In this document: positions 12,061 to 23,106 of the stretch, one piece after another | Position numbering within the stretch: the first letter of the stretch is position 1 | How the letters are laid out: every line of letters starts with the position of its first letter | NCBI GenBank assembly: GCA_030998225.1 | Contig: JAPYXD010000704.1 | Coordinates: 10,912,001-10,976,000 of the forward strand | DNA: 64,000 bases | Direction of reading: 5' to 3' | DNA from: Diplolepis rosae | Taxonomy: Eukaryota > Arthropoda > Insecta > Hymenoptera > Diplolepididae | Position numbers and translations under genes: made by a program | Notes under the pieces: model-generated | Told to the model about the DNA's origin: nothing | The model's database searches: none | Seen by the model: the letters and a program-made list of their open reading frames with translations, nothing else

Positions 12061-12640
12061 CACTGAACAAAAATAGTTCCTACAATCAAATAGTTTTGAT
12101 GATCATATTTTGTTGGCATTAATAATATTTTGTGTAATTACGAAAAAAATGGTTGGTTTAATAAAATTGTTTATTTTTTTCAAATAAATTATTTTGTTCA
12201 AAAGCTTTGATAAAGTCATTCTAATAATTTTGTTGCTCTAATGAAATACAAAATCGCGCATGCGCCGTGTTTTATTCACATAATCCTAGTAGAAATTTCT
12301 CTATTTAATATTACGAAACTCAACTGAATTTTCATAAAATTTACCTCAAAACTACTAAACTGTAACAGAATGTTTATAAAATTCATCATAAAATTGTGAA
12401 ATTGTAACTATATAAGACTTCAGTAACCCAAAGCGTAAAATTTTTTCTTTTGCAAATTTCAGAATTTCCAGATAACTCAAAATCAAGAAACTGATTTTTA
12501 AATTAACCAAAAAGTAACTGAATCTTCTAAAATTCTATCTTAATTTTAGGAAATTGTAAGTGAATAAAACTTCAGTTACGTCTTTTGGGAAATTACAGTA
12601 GGAATTTCTAAGTATATAGTAATATAATTAAAAATTTGAA
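12061..12640. repeat. Decayed MITE-like and S-family repeats
   Basis: 12061-12280 alternates AATAATTTTGT-like words in both orientations after CACTGAACAAAAA. 12480-12612 matches 25910-26030 (phrases AAAAAGTAACTGAAT, TTCTATCTTAATT, AATTTCTAA). Confidence 0.55.
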
Positions 12641-12769
12641 GACACAGTTAAATAAAGGTTTACTTCCAGTTCTGAAAATTTATTGAACGATGAACAAATT
12701 TTTTTTTCGAAATGAAATTCTTTATTACATGTAAGTTCCGGGAAGTTAAAATATACAGTCTGTTACAAA

Positions 12770-12924
12770 ATAGTTCATAGCAAATTTTACTATAGTTTAT
12801 ACTAAAGTTTGATATCATTCTTCTAAAGTTTAGTATTTTTACTAACAAAAATTCTCAAAGTGATATGTTTTTCCCTAAATTGAAAAGTACTATAGTAAAA
12901 ATTGATATAAAAAGTTTCTCCGTG
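12770..12924. mobile_element. Fragment of the TACTATAGTA-word MITE (family E)
   Basis: The right half of the element found complete at 30902-31627. It ends GATATAAAAAGTTTCTCCGTG followed by TA at 12925-12926. Confidence 0.8.
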
Positions 12925-12926
12925 TA

Positions 12927-14670
12927 ACCTTCCTAGTGTGTTAATGATTGATTTTCAGTACAAAAGTAATTATTGATCTCTTCAACAATTATATAAATTA
13001 TGTTTTAGATCACAAATAAAAGAAAAAAATTACTTTAGTTGATTCTGAAATCATTAATATTTTTTTAATCAATACTTCAAATTTCACAACCTCTTATCAA
13101 CGACCCCTATACTTTTTTAACTCTGCTATAAAATTCTAAAAAATTCATATTTGCGGGAATATCTGGACATTCAAGATCGTTATTTGAATATTTCACGACC
13201 ATGTGAGGAAAAAACTGAAAATTCAGATCTCACGTATTTTCTGTGCTGATATAATTAAAAGTCTATTTATTTACTTGACAATTCGAAGTTATCCAGCTTT
13301 TAATTCGAATTCATTTATGAAAATCTTTTTTTCAGTTTTTAAAAAAGTTCAAACTTTTATTTAAGCTTATTTTCGTACGACAATTCTTCATTTTAATAGT
13401 TTTCACTGTTCAAAAATAATGATCGTTAGAGCTGAATAGTAATTCAATCTTTTAAAGTAGGTAGCTTGGAAATTGGTCTTATCTGTAATCTAATACTCGA
13501 ACTTCGAATTTTTAAGGGTTCAAAATATTTGCAGGAAAAATTAAATTGAAAAAAATTAATTTAATAGTCTAGTCTAATAACTATGTATGGAACAGCTTTA
13601 CTCTCTTAATTTAATTCCGTTATTTTTTCGCTAACTTCAATTATACAGTCAGTTGTTTCATCTAATAGACAAACTTTAGTTTAAGGGGTTTCATAACCTT
13701 TGCATTTTCCAAAAAAAAATTTTTTTTCATTGCATAAAAAGGTCCTCTAGGATCCGAAAAATGATTAAAACTTTAAATGCGTTTTTCTCAAAACTGACTT
13801 TTTCAAATCGGCAAGACACGCCATTTCAACAATTTTCAACCGATTGACACGAATCTTGTTTTAAATAAAAGATTATTTAATTATCTAGTGGCGCACATAC
13901 GATTTTTAAGAGTATTTGACAATTTTTTATTTGTTTAACAAAAAGGTCGCTTTTTTAGGCGAGAATCGAGTTTTACATTCAAATGCTCAAAATTTTTGCA
14001 AAAATGAATATTTTTTTATAATCATGGATACTTCACTGGGCAATCTTATAAACCTTAGGAAAAAATTTGTTATTTTGTTCCAAGTTCAAATCTGAATTTT
14101 CAAAACTTGCCATGGACGACCTCCGAATTTTTTTTTTCAGCCACGGCAATACTCAGCCGCCATTTTGTATTTCTTAGCAAACAAATTTTTTTAATAAAAT
14201 TAATATATTAGTTAATAAACTCTACAAATTTTAATTGCTTTACGTTTCGTTATCTGCCTGAAAATAAATCATAGAAATTACATTATTTTTGGAGGCTCAA
14301 AGGTAATGAAAATTATATAAAATTTATTTATCATAAAATTATAAAATTTGAAATATAAAACTGTACAAGAGAAATAATTTGAAACAAACAAGTTTTGAAG
14401 GTTGGCCTACAAAGAACAGGTTTTTCAGCAGCCTGTTTTCTTGACAACAAAGTATTTTTAACGGAAATAAAGACTCAATCTTACATTCTTTTACTTCGTT
14501 TGTAGGACTCAATGAGAAAAGGTTTCAAATCACTTTTAATGATTGTAATAAAACATGCGCAAAATTAATGTTTGATGTCAAAAGTTAATTCGGATCCTGA
14601 TTACTTGAAATGCAGATTCTAAGGATAGAGAAGTTTATCCTTAGAGAAGTTCCTATCTACGTCTTCTCTA
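12927..14670. other. No gene seen
   Basis: 13690-14170 has the style of a dispersed repeat (AAATGCGTTTTTCTCAAAAC, echoed at 2770 and 36250), but I cannot define ends. Confidence 0.45.
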
Positions 14671-15007
14671 CGCACTATCAACAAGTCCATTGTACTCCAC
14701 CCTATTTCCTTCCATCATTCTCGGGCCTTTCTTGAGGATAGCTTTGATGTGGGATGATGGGAATGTGGCAGAATCTAGATCCTGGCGTCCTTAGTCCTTA
14801 GTCCTTAGTGCTAGCAACTCTGGCAAGGAACTGGCATAAATTATGGATTGAGGCTTCATCCTCCATCTCATACAATCTGCAAACCTTCCATTCCACCAAC
14901 CCCGGTTTAAGCACGTGATATTTTAAGCAGCAATGACCTGCAAGAAAATTTACCTTGGGAATTAAACCGTATACTAGAGAAATAGATGGTTCACAAAGAA
15001 AATACAA
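14671..15007 (-). pseudogene. LINE (non-LTR retrotransposon) ORF2 C-terminal fragment
   Basis: The minus-strand translation has LAGHCCLKYHVLKPGLVE, then VCRLYEMEDEASIHNLCQF. This fits the zinc-finger-like tail after the RNase H domain of Jockey/LOA-type ORF2 proteins (GHC, GL, CR-C, E-E-SIH-LC). One frameshift near 14798 separates it from a tail ending RMMEGNRVEYNGLVDSA and a stop. A Cys of the second pair is Tyr, so it is decayed. No reverse transcriptase or RNase H core lies next to it. Confidence 0.78.
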
Positions 15008-15010
15008 AAT

Positions 15011-15360
15011 TCCGCTTCACTCTCTTCTTTAACTGTAACATTTTCACCCTTCTCTTTCAAAAAATTTTCACGCAAACTTGAATTTAAACTTAGATTTTTA
15101 TAAAAAGTTTAAGGGCACAATTTGTTTTATCTTAAAATAAATGCTACGTGAGTAATTTTCGAAAGTTTTTAAAAAAAATTTTTCGCAATATAAGTTTTAA
15201 TATTGCAATAATTTTTGCAATTTTAAAGTATAGTGGATTGCCAAATTATTATATACACTTTGTTTTTGTTAGCTGGGTAAAATCTCCAAAAAATGATAAT
15301 ACAAATATTAAAATTGTTTCCTAAAAATAATATAAAAGTATTTACATGTTATTTGATTGG
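15011..15360. other. No gene seen
   Basis: AT-rich filler between the LINE fragment and the hammerhead-like motif. Confidence 0.5.
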
Positions 15361-15396
15361 GTTTAGGGTCCATAAATTTTTAAAACAGTAGTTTTA

Positions 15397-15436
15397 ATCA
15401 AACGTTTCGACTCTGGTTGGAGTCCTCATCAGTGAT
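15397..15436 (-). ncRNA. Hammerhead-like motif, canonical core
   Basis: On the minus strand: ATCA, CTGATGA, one G, helix GACTC/GAGTC with a 6-nt loop, GAAA, CGT, T, then TGAT closing a 4-bp stem I. All conserved core bases are present. The downstream TTAGGGTCCATAAA outer sequence also occurs at 57353. Confidence 0.6.
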
Positions 15437-15559
15437 ATTTATTTCTAAAATATGAAAACAGTAGTATTGCACATATGAGTCCTATTTTTCAATACGACTT
15501 TGGTATTGTGTAGAGAATAAAAAAAGGATAAAATTCACACAAAAAATTCCCGTTTTTTA

Positions 15560-15790
15560 AATAATATAAAAGACGTCAAAATTATGCATGGAACAACCTC
15601 AAGATGAAGTGTTTTTGTCAATTTTTGAGGAAGATATTATGAAAAAAGTCTAAATTTAAAACCTTTCTCAAATTATAAATAATTTCCGAAATGATTGATT
15701 TTTTTAGATGTTCTTCGACTCTTTTGAAAGGTAAATTTACGTAAAATTTGAAGAACGTGCCAAAAAAATTTTACTAATTTTTCCAAATCT
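15560..15790 (-). repeat. Q-family fragment
   Basis: AAAAGACGTCAAAATTATGC and the following 200 bases match the right arm of the inverted repeat at 61281-61675. Confidence 0.7.
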
Positions 15791-15850
15791 GGACTCGAAC
15801 CCGTATCATTACAAACTCGAATTTCTCCCAAAGTCCAAACAAAAGTATAA

Positions 15851-15987
15851 TTCAAAATTTCAAGAATTCGAAATCGTTCGAATCCTCAAAATACAAAAAA
15901 CACGACCAAACTTCGACTAAATCCAAATTTGTTCGTGTTTTTTGTATTTTGAGGATTCGAACGGTTTCGAATTCTTGAAATTTTGAA
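15851..15987. repeat. Short perfect-like palindrome next to the Copia break
   Basis: Arms 15851-15909 and 15929-15987 are inverted copies with only a few mismatches (CAAGAATTCGAAATCG against its complement). The spacer is about 20 bases. The right arm stops where recognisable Copia coding begins. Confidence 0.9.
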
Positions 15988-16717
15988 CTAATCATTGAAA
16001 TCTTGTCGCTCATCATAATTTGTGTTCATGAGGGGGTGAGGCATGGTGATTATTTCTTTCGTAGGTATAGGTTGAGTTCTGATATTCTCGAAAAACTTTA
16101 CATCGCCAGATTTGATGACAGTCTTGGTTCCTTGTTCCCAGAGTCGATAAGCTTTTGCTTCATCCGAGTATCCAACCAATACATAACTGTCTCCTTTTGG
16201 TTTGAATTTTCCTTTTCTTTGACCTTTGTTTAATGCAATTGTTTTGCTGCTCCATCCTCTTCAAGAAGTTTGTTAAAGTTATTTGACAGGTGTTATTTTC
16301 CGTTATCAGTACGTAGTTTTTTAATTCCCTGACCAGTTTCGTTTTCCACCTTTTTTTTTTAAATTCTTGAATGCTTGGAGGACATCAGATCGGTTGCGGA
16401 GCATAGTCGTTTCTGTATATCTGGAATAATCGTCAATAAATGTTACGAAATATTTGGCACCACCAAGCGATTCTGTATTCATTGGACCACAAATGTCTGA
16501 ATGTATCAACCCTAGGACTTGCGTTTCACGATTCTCTGATCGCTTGAAAGGTAAAGTATGAATTTTACATTTCGCACAAATTTCGCAACCTATTTCATTT
16601 GTTTTTCATGCAAAAGTTATTCCGGAAACCATTTCAGTATTTTTCATTTTTTGCAAATCATTAATATTCAGATGACCGTATCTTTGATGCCATTTAATCA
16701 AATTCTCATCAACCTTG
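15988..16717 (-). pseudogene. Copia integrase remnants
   Basis: The pre-integrase domain shows WHQRYGHLN and then CEICAKCKIHTLPFKRS, with an in-frame stop between them. The core keeps HSDICGP and FIDDYSR, the first two catalytic Asp regions. In the third region, TDNG is followed by Lys and a stop, so the catalytic Glu is lost. After a large deletion, GYSDEAKAYRLW and KFFEN represent the C-terminal region before RT. Confidence 0.9.
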
Positions 16718-17158
16718 TCATACGAAAATAGCGTAATTTTGTTCTTCATTTACAACGTAGAGGTCATCGTGCTTTGTCGCTGTGAAAGCTACCGAACCAT
16801 CTTCTTTGTTGACAGTCGCATGAGTTTTTGCAAATGGGACCGTATAATCATTATTTGTGACTTTTGATACGGATATAAGATTATTTCGGAGAGCCGGAAC
16901 ATACAAAGCATTTTTTAATTTGACAGAATTCGCAGCATTTTTGGTCAATTTTGTCTGCAAATGTACAATACCGTAGCCTTCTGAATTTATGAAATTGTCT
17001 GCCGCAGTATACACTTTCAATTTTTTAGTTTTATCCAAGCTTACAAAATTCTCCTTGTTATTACTCATCTGTCTAGTCGCCCCGCTATCGAGGTACCAAG
17101 TTTTCGCTTTATTGATAATTTCCGTGTTACAAGCAATTGCAGTCATCGCATGACACAC
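16718..17158 (-). pseudogene. Copia protease region
   Basis: WYLDSGATRQMS contains the aspartic protease DSGA motif, followed by ALYVPALRNNLISVSKV, a hallmark after Copia proteases. The frame is open, but it is not joined to gag in frame. Confidence 0.92.
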
Positions 17159-17664
17159 AATATTTGATACGCGGCTTATGTCCTTTTGTCAACAGCGCCT
17201 CGCCTTTTCTTACATCGTCGTTCAATTTTGCATCCCGATCGTTCTGTCTCGATTCCTCTTCAATAAGCTTTATTTTTAAATCATTCAAAGACGGTATCGT
17301 ATCGCGAGATTCTATCGCTACACAAAAGTTTTCGAATTCCGATGGTAGAGAACTTAACGATATTATTGACAATAATTCATCTGGTATTACAATACCTGCC
17401 TCTGAAAGTTGTTCGGCTGTATGTATGAAATCTGTTACATACTGTGTTATCGTGATGTCAGTCCTCTTCTCCATTCTCAGCAATCGTTTGTGCAAAGCTG
17501 CTTTCCTTAGGGGTACATGAGATTCGAAGACTACCTTGACTCCGTCCCAAGCCTGCTTTGATGTTGTCGCCCTCTTCACATGATTCAGCTGTCCATGTGT
17601 AATTTTCTTCAGTTGACTTTTCAATCTTTGATAGACCTGTCGGTGCAGCGATTTTTCTTTCCAT
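17127..17664 (-). pseudogene. Copia gag, internally deleted
   Basis: QAWDGVKVVFES, ITQYVTDFIHTAEQLSE, LLSSLPS-like spacing and AIESRDTIPSLNDLKIKL match Copia gag. The N-terminal segment with the F-D-G and W motif is missing after a few codons and the frame shifts. The CCHC zinc knuckle expected between the ESRQND region and protease is deleted. Confidence 0.9.
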
Positions 17665-17724
17665 AAACTTGTTGCCGCTTCTTTATTTCACAACAGTGCT
17701 ATTTAGTTCACTAATTTCGAGATA

Positions 17725-17739
17725 CCTGGGCCCATGACC
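17725..17739 (-). other. Copia primer binding site
   Basis: On the minus strand, GGTCATGGGCCCAGG lies directly after the LTR. It matches the Drosophila copia site complementary to an internal half of initiator Met tRNA (established for copia). Confidence 0.85.
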
Positions 17740-17941
17740 TGTCAGGTTTTATCTCGTGGACAAGAGAAATACAAGGCGATCACAGTTAAATGATTGTTTA
17801 TTTAATAAACTATACAGAATAAAGAATGCAAACTAAGAAGTAGAACTTATCGTGCATGACGACCGCGTACACAATCATACACACATACCAGCTGAGCAAT
17901 TTTACAAAAATATTAGTCGCCAGAGGGCGCCACATATAACA
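17740..17941 (-). repeat. Copia 5' LTR
   Basis: On the minus strand it begins TGTTATATGTGGCGCC and ends CCTGACA just before the primer binding site, 202 bp. AATAAA-like words lie inside. No second LTR exists in the window. Confidence 0.85.
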
Positions 17942-18057
17942 GTTTGAATTCAAACAGAGCACTTGCTCAATATAATAAAACTATTATTTCTCACAGAAAT
18001 GATATCATCAGTCATTTCATCAGTCATATTTTATGAAAAAAATTTTATACTCACGAA

Positions 18058-18158
18058 AAATCTTTCTGTGGAAAAAGAGACGCTTTTGACTGTGCCGGGA
18101 TTCGAGCTCGGGTCTTTCGATTGCCTGTCGACTGCTCTAACCAACTAGCTACACAGGC
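18058..18158 (-). mobile_element. tRNA-derived SINE, full head
   Basis: Minus-strand head from 18158 (GCCTGTGTAGCTAGTTGG) with box B GAGCTCGAATCC and the AAAGCGTCTC body. One base of box A is deleted. Confidence 0.88.
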
Positions 18159-18265
18159 GCCTGGTTAGAGCAGTCGACCGGCAATCGAAAGACCCAGGTT
18201 CGAGTCCCGGCACAGTCGAAAGCGTCTCTTTTCCCACAGAAAGATTTCAAATTCTTTAAATTTGA
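18157..18265 (+). mobile_element. tRNA-derived SINE, head to head with the previous one
   Basis: Starts GCGCCTGGTTAGAGCAG, missing the first bases of the head, with box B GGTTCGAGTCC and the CACAGTCGAAAGCGTCTC body. The two heads touch, forming a near palindrome of about 200 bp. Confidence 0.88.
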
Positions 18266-18660
18266 CTTTCAGTAATGTTTTTTGTAATAGAATTTTTGTA
18301 AATCATGACTTATTTTTTCAGAGAAAATATTCTCTGCTACTTTACCGTTTTCAATTTTGACAATAAATAATCTTCAAAAATAGTTATTTTTTAAAAATTC
18401 TTTTAATGATTTCAGCTACTGAAAACGTTGATTTAATAATTGGAAATGGTAAAGTTGTAGAGAATACTTCTCCCGAAAAATAACCCGTAATTTATAAAAA
18501 TCCAATAATTTTTTTAAAAATTGATAAGAAACGATAGTAAGGAAAAATTCGAATACAAAAAACATTATCAAAAGTATTATTTTTCGTAAGTTTTAAATTG
18601 TTTTTCAGAAAAAACAATGTAATTTATTTTATAAGACACGGCTGATAATATAATTTTAAG

Positions 18661-19373
18661 TCTTGAAATCATAGAAAAACTTTTTTTTCCCAGAGACTTG
18701 GTATTTAACACCAAAACCACCTTAAAATTTTGACTGTTTCAACTCATTTTAAAGTAAAATTACGAGTATAATAGTAGGAATAGCACTGGTTAGTAATTGT
18801 TGTTTATAATAATATACAAATTATTCTTTCAAATAAAATTTATATCCATGAGTGGAACACATTTTGTTTAAAGTGTCAAGGACATTAAATTTTCACTTCA
18901 CCTGTATGTTGTAGATTTCGCAAAAAATATCAAAAAATGTCTAAATAATTCTACGTGATACGAAGTTTCTGTACAGAGGATCAATTACAGCAGCGATTAA
19001 AGTCTCAGAGGTTTTTGCAGTCTTGAGTAAATAACCTTGAGATTGCTACATTCACCAATAAGATCACTTTTGTCAGTCATGGTCTGCTTTCCATATATGA
19101 TAAATCTGCAAGTCTCATGGTTTCAACATCATATAATTATCGTCATTGAAAAACAAAACAACATAGAAGAAGTGTGTGAAAGTTGTTTCCTGAGTTGATT
19201 TAACTTGTTGATTGATCGTCTTCAATGCTGTGTGTAATAATCCAGGGCGTCTTTTATATCGCAGCAGATTACACACGTAATGTTCAATCAACTCCTTAAT
19301 AAAAGCAGAAATAAAAAGTTTATCACTTTTATTCAAGAATTGATTTTTCATACCATAAGAACACACTGAAAAA
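18661..19373. other. No gene seen
   Basis: Unique-looking AT-rich sequence. The minus-strand frame over 19115-19501 runs into the MITE at 19374 and lacks family features. Confidence 0.5.
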
Positions 19374-19938
19374 AAACCGGCTATAGTTGTGGCAACTATA
19401 TTTACACAGTTGTTTGGCTTACAGTTAGATGTACTGTATTTTGCAGTTGGTCCAACTATTTTATAGTTACTGTAACTGCGTTCGCAGTTGCAGACCTCCA
19501 ATTGTATTTTACAGTTCGTTTTGTCGCCAACTAATCCTCGCAGTTGACGCTACTATAAAATACGTTTGTCCCAGTTCAAAGTCATGCCGTTACGACAACT
19601 GTCGTTGATGTTGTTCTCAACTATTGGGTTGAAAATTGTTTAGACGATTAAACTATGACCATCTTTTTGAATGATTTCTCTCAATGTCACGATTTTTTCC
19701 TTCTGGCATTTGTTAGCAGGCACTCTTAGCTTGCTTTACAAACAAATTGCGCGTAATTTCGTTTACAGTTGTTAGTTTGGTATCAACTTTAAGATGGAGT
19801 GTAAAAACAACCATTTTCGTCATACATATTTAGCTTTTTTATTTCCGTAAAGGAAAGAACGCAACATAGGCTGCTAAAAAGTTACGTGATATGTCACTCT
19901 TTTTTTACAGTTTTCTTGACCGAAATTTTTTTTCAGTG
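19374..19938. mobile_element. MITE with CACTGAAAAAAAA ends and ACAGTTG-word interior
   Basis: CACTGAAAAAAAACCGG at 19374 and the complement of CACTGAAAAAAAATTTCGG ending at 19938. The left interior repeats ACAGTTG and CAACTGT. The flanking dinucleotide is CA on both sides rather than TA. Confidence 0.8.
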
Positions 19939-20589
19939 CATCTAAAATAGAGAACAAACTGTTTCACTATAATATCTGTTTCACTGAAAGTTTATTATAT
20001 TATATTTTGAAATTCTAAAGCTCTATTTATTTCAGCTCTCATTCTAAAAATATTCTTCTCTTACCTTCTGTTATTATTATATTAAAAAATCAGGATTTCA
20101 GTTTTATGGTAATCCAGACGCTTCGTTCTTGTTCGCTGAGCAAGTAGATTCATTAGTGAACGACTGTAAACGATTACGTATACCGAACTCGACGAGCAAC
20201 TTTTCAAGTATCAATTATTCTCGTATTATAACCTCACTCGCACGGTTCTGATTATAAACGCGTCGCGAAATGGTAATGGAGCTACGTTTAATCTCCCTCT
20301 CACTAAACACGTGGTTGCTAATGCAATTATTTCGCATGAAAGAAATGGCCTGTATGATCGTATAACGTTCTAGACTAAGAGTCAAGTTATCGTATGCGGG
20401 AATGACGTAATGCATTATGCTCGTGTAAAAAACGTAGCAAAGTACTTTGCGAACTTTCAAGGCCACATGAAGGTCACTGATTGAGCGTAGCGATTATGAG
20501 ATAGCAAATTTACATGTTACTGCGTCTTATTTATTTTTCCTAATGTTATTGTTTGATATAAATATGTGTTTTGTGAATAAGTATAACAA
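19939..20589. other. No gene seen
   Basis: 20100-20500 is unique-looking with moderate GC; its 83-codon minus frame has no recognisable features. Confidence 0.5.
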
Positions 20590-21560
20590 ATCAAACAACT
20601 TAGTTTAACTGAACAAAAATTGAGATGAACTTATCATAAGCAAATTCTTTGGTAAAGGTAACCAAATTTTACTTAAATTAGCCAAATATTTTTTTGAGTT
20701 TGTATCAAATTTTTCATCTTTTATAGAACTGAACAAAAAGACTTAAAGGCACTCAGAAAAAATATATTAAATCTATCCAAACAATTTTACCAAATGAACT
20801 CAGATCTTTGGTTGATTCAAACAAGATTTGGTTATAGCAATTAAAATATTCGTTTGATTCAACCAAATTGTAGCAGAAGAAATCAACGAACTTGGTTGAA
20901 CTGACCAAAAATTGAATTAAACTCATCATAAGCAAATTCTTTGGTAAATGTAACCAAATTTTACTTAAATTAGTCAAATATTTTTTTGAGTTTGGATCAA
21001 ATGTTGCATCTTTTATAGAACTGAACGAAAAGACTTGAAGGCACTCAGAAAAAATATATTTAATCTATCCAAACAATTTTATCGAATGAACTCAGATCTT
21101 TGGTTGATTCAAACAAGATTTGGTTATAGCAATTGAAATATTTGTTTGATTCAACCAAATTGTAGCAAAAGAAATCAACCAACTTGGTTGAACTGACCAA
21201 AAATTGAATTAAACTCATCATAAGCAAATTCTTTAGTGAATGTAACCAAATTTTACTCAAATTATCCAAATATTTTTCTGAGTTTGTATCAAATTTTGCA
21301 TCTTTTATGGAACTGAATAAAAAGACTTGAAGGCACTCAGAAAAAATATCTTTAATCTATCCAAACAATTTTACCAAATGAACTCAGATCTTTGGTTAAT
21401 TCAAACAATATGTGGCTGAACTAAAATTGTAATATATTTTTTATTTAATCAAATTGTATTTATAAAAATCAACTAATTTGGTCGAAATAACAAAAAATTA
21501 GGTTAAACCCTTAATATTAAAATTCTTCGGTCGGAGTAACGAAATTTTTGTTTGGGTGTG
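20590..21560. repeat. Tandem array of a MITE, 292-bp unit
   Basis: ACTCAGAAAAAATAT occurs at 20751, 21043 and 21335, exactly 292 bases apart. About 3.3 units are present; the last diverges. The interior alternates CAACCAAATT and AACTTGGTTGAAC words. Confidence 0.92.
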
Positions 21561-21959
21561 ATTATCTCATGTTAAACTGTAATGAGACAGTACTTGCGTG
21601 AAACAAAATGAAAAATGGTAGATAATTTTGGTTAGCACGCACTTATGTGTCGACAACCTCTAGTTTTGCGAATAACACGTTTGCTTGACTTTAGTTCATC
21701 GGCATTGTTCATCAGGTTGGGTTACGGTAGGTTACCAAACAAACGAACCCGATCCGTTTAAAGCAATTCTCATCGATCGGTGCATTGGAGCAGGCTAACA
21801 AGCTCTTGCTTCGATGGTCGCATTCTGTCGTCAGATTTTGTATGCGATTCGATATACTGGATCACCGAGTTATGTTAGTCATAAAGCATGGCTGAATGTT
21901 TACTAAAGTTTGAACTTTTGTTTTTGAAAGCTTACAAAACGTCTAGAAATCAGTGCCGT
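21561..21959. other. No gene seen
   Basis: Unique-looking sequence of moderate GC; no exon or repeat recognised. Confidence 0.5.
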
Positions 21960-22165
21960 TTCGTGGATTTGAAATTTGGTTAAAGTTGGTTGATTTTTTA
22001 TTTCGTCAATCAAAATTTTAATTAATTCAACTAAACTTTTGGTTGTCTTGAACAAATTCTTTTTTAATTTTTCTGGATCAATCAAAATTTGATTCAATTA
22101 ATCTAATATTTCTACTATTGTACATTCAAGAAAAAAGTTTGCTTCAATCGAACAAATTTTTTTTC
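21960..22165. mobile_element. Diverged MITE of the GGTTGAACC-word type
   Basis: Alternating TTTGGTT and AACCAA-like words and a terminal TTTTTTTTCTGAATG resemble the array units at 20751-21560. Confidence 0.55.
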
Positions 22166-22261
22166 TGAATGGAAAATACATACTTTTAAAAAATGTTCAC
22201 TGATTATAATCAGCTTCTACTAATAGAAATAAATAATATTGAAGTTCTAAACGGTGTATTT

Positions 22262-22680
22262 TTTCATGCGGAAAGATGGTTTTCCCCAACTAGTGCGGTA
22301 AAATTTTAAGTGTGCGGAAAATTAAAACAAACTTAAAATTTTACTGCAACAGTGTGGGAAAATCAACTTTTCGCACGCAAAACGCATTTTTTAGCTGAAA
22401 ATTTAGGACATAATAAAGGACATATTAGTGAATTGCTGTAGAATTCAATTAGTTGTAAACAATAATAAAAATTATTCCTCTTTTACCGACACTACAATTT
22501 TTTTAATTGTTGAAAGCTAATCAAAGTCTTCAGCCATCCGCTAATATGCCCCATATTATGTACTAAAGTTTGAGCTAAAAAAATTCATTATTGTGGAAAA
22601 ATCTTGAGAGAACTGAGTTTATTGATTTAATCACCTGTACTGGTTGATCCATGGCCTTAAGGGAAAATCATTCTGAAATT
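22262..22680. repeat. Hairpin repeat plus T-family fragment
   Basis: 22262-22400 is a hairpin with AGTGCGGTAAAATTTTAAG and a complementary half, related to 40149-40296. 22400-22680 shares TTATGTACTAAAGTTTGAG and GGTTGATCCATGGCCTTAA with 27770-28760. Confidence 0.65.
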
Positions 22681-23106
22681 CAGTCAAATTTGGAATATTG
22701 ATACATGGCAAGAATTTATCGATTCTTAAGCTTATTGCTCGATATTGATATATTGTCAACGAGATTTTAAAAAATTTTTGAATTTACTATCGTCCTTTTC
22801 TATTATGATTCTTCAAGAGTTGATAAATATTCTTGAATCTTGGGATGCCAAAAAGAACTGTCAGTTTGACAGATGATAAGTGACTTTTACTTGAATTTGC
22901 GATTATATATGCAATGAAATTGATGATACTCTATCGAAATTAAGTTAGAAGAGAGCGTATAAATTTTGTGTTTTTGGATTTACGTTCTATTGTAAAGCAA
23001 TATGTAGTTTCATACTTTTTAAACAGTTACTAGAATAAACTTGAAAAGTTATATGATGTGACATGTTTTAGAACATATCCGATTTTGTATTGACCCATAA
23101 TTCATA
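22681..23106. other. No gene seen
   Basis: AT-rich, no repeat recognised. Confidence 0.5.

Larger units (their letters stand above)
15988..17941 (-). mobile_element. Copia (Ty1/Copia) LTR retrotransposon, 5' half only
   Basis: In element order: LTR (17941 down to 17740), primer binding site, gag, protease, GAG-pre-integrase and integrase pieces, ending in the integrase C-terminal region. Reverse transcriptase, RNase H and the 3' LTR are absent. Deletions, a frameshift and stop codons show it is dead. It lies antisense to the Mxd exon strand. Confidence 0.95.
17960..18660. mobile_element. FB-A foldback copy interrupted by two SINEs
   Basis: Sequence before 18057 and after 18265 together resembles the FB-A copy at 48020-48560. 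Inside 18270-18620 two arms with TTGTAGAGAATA and AAATCATGACTTATTTTTT face each other. Confidence 0.75.

Noticed and set aside
17137..17520. 127-codon plus-strand frame
   Set aside because: Antisense shadow of the Copia gag frame, whose minus-strand translation matches the family.
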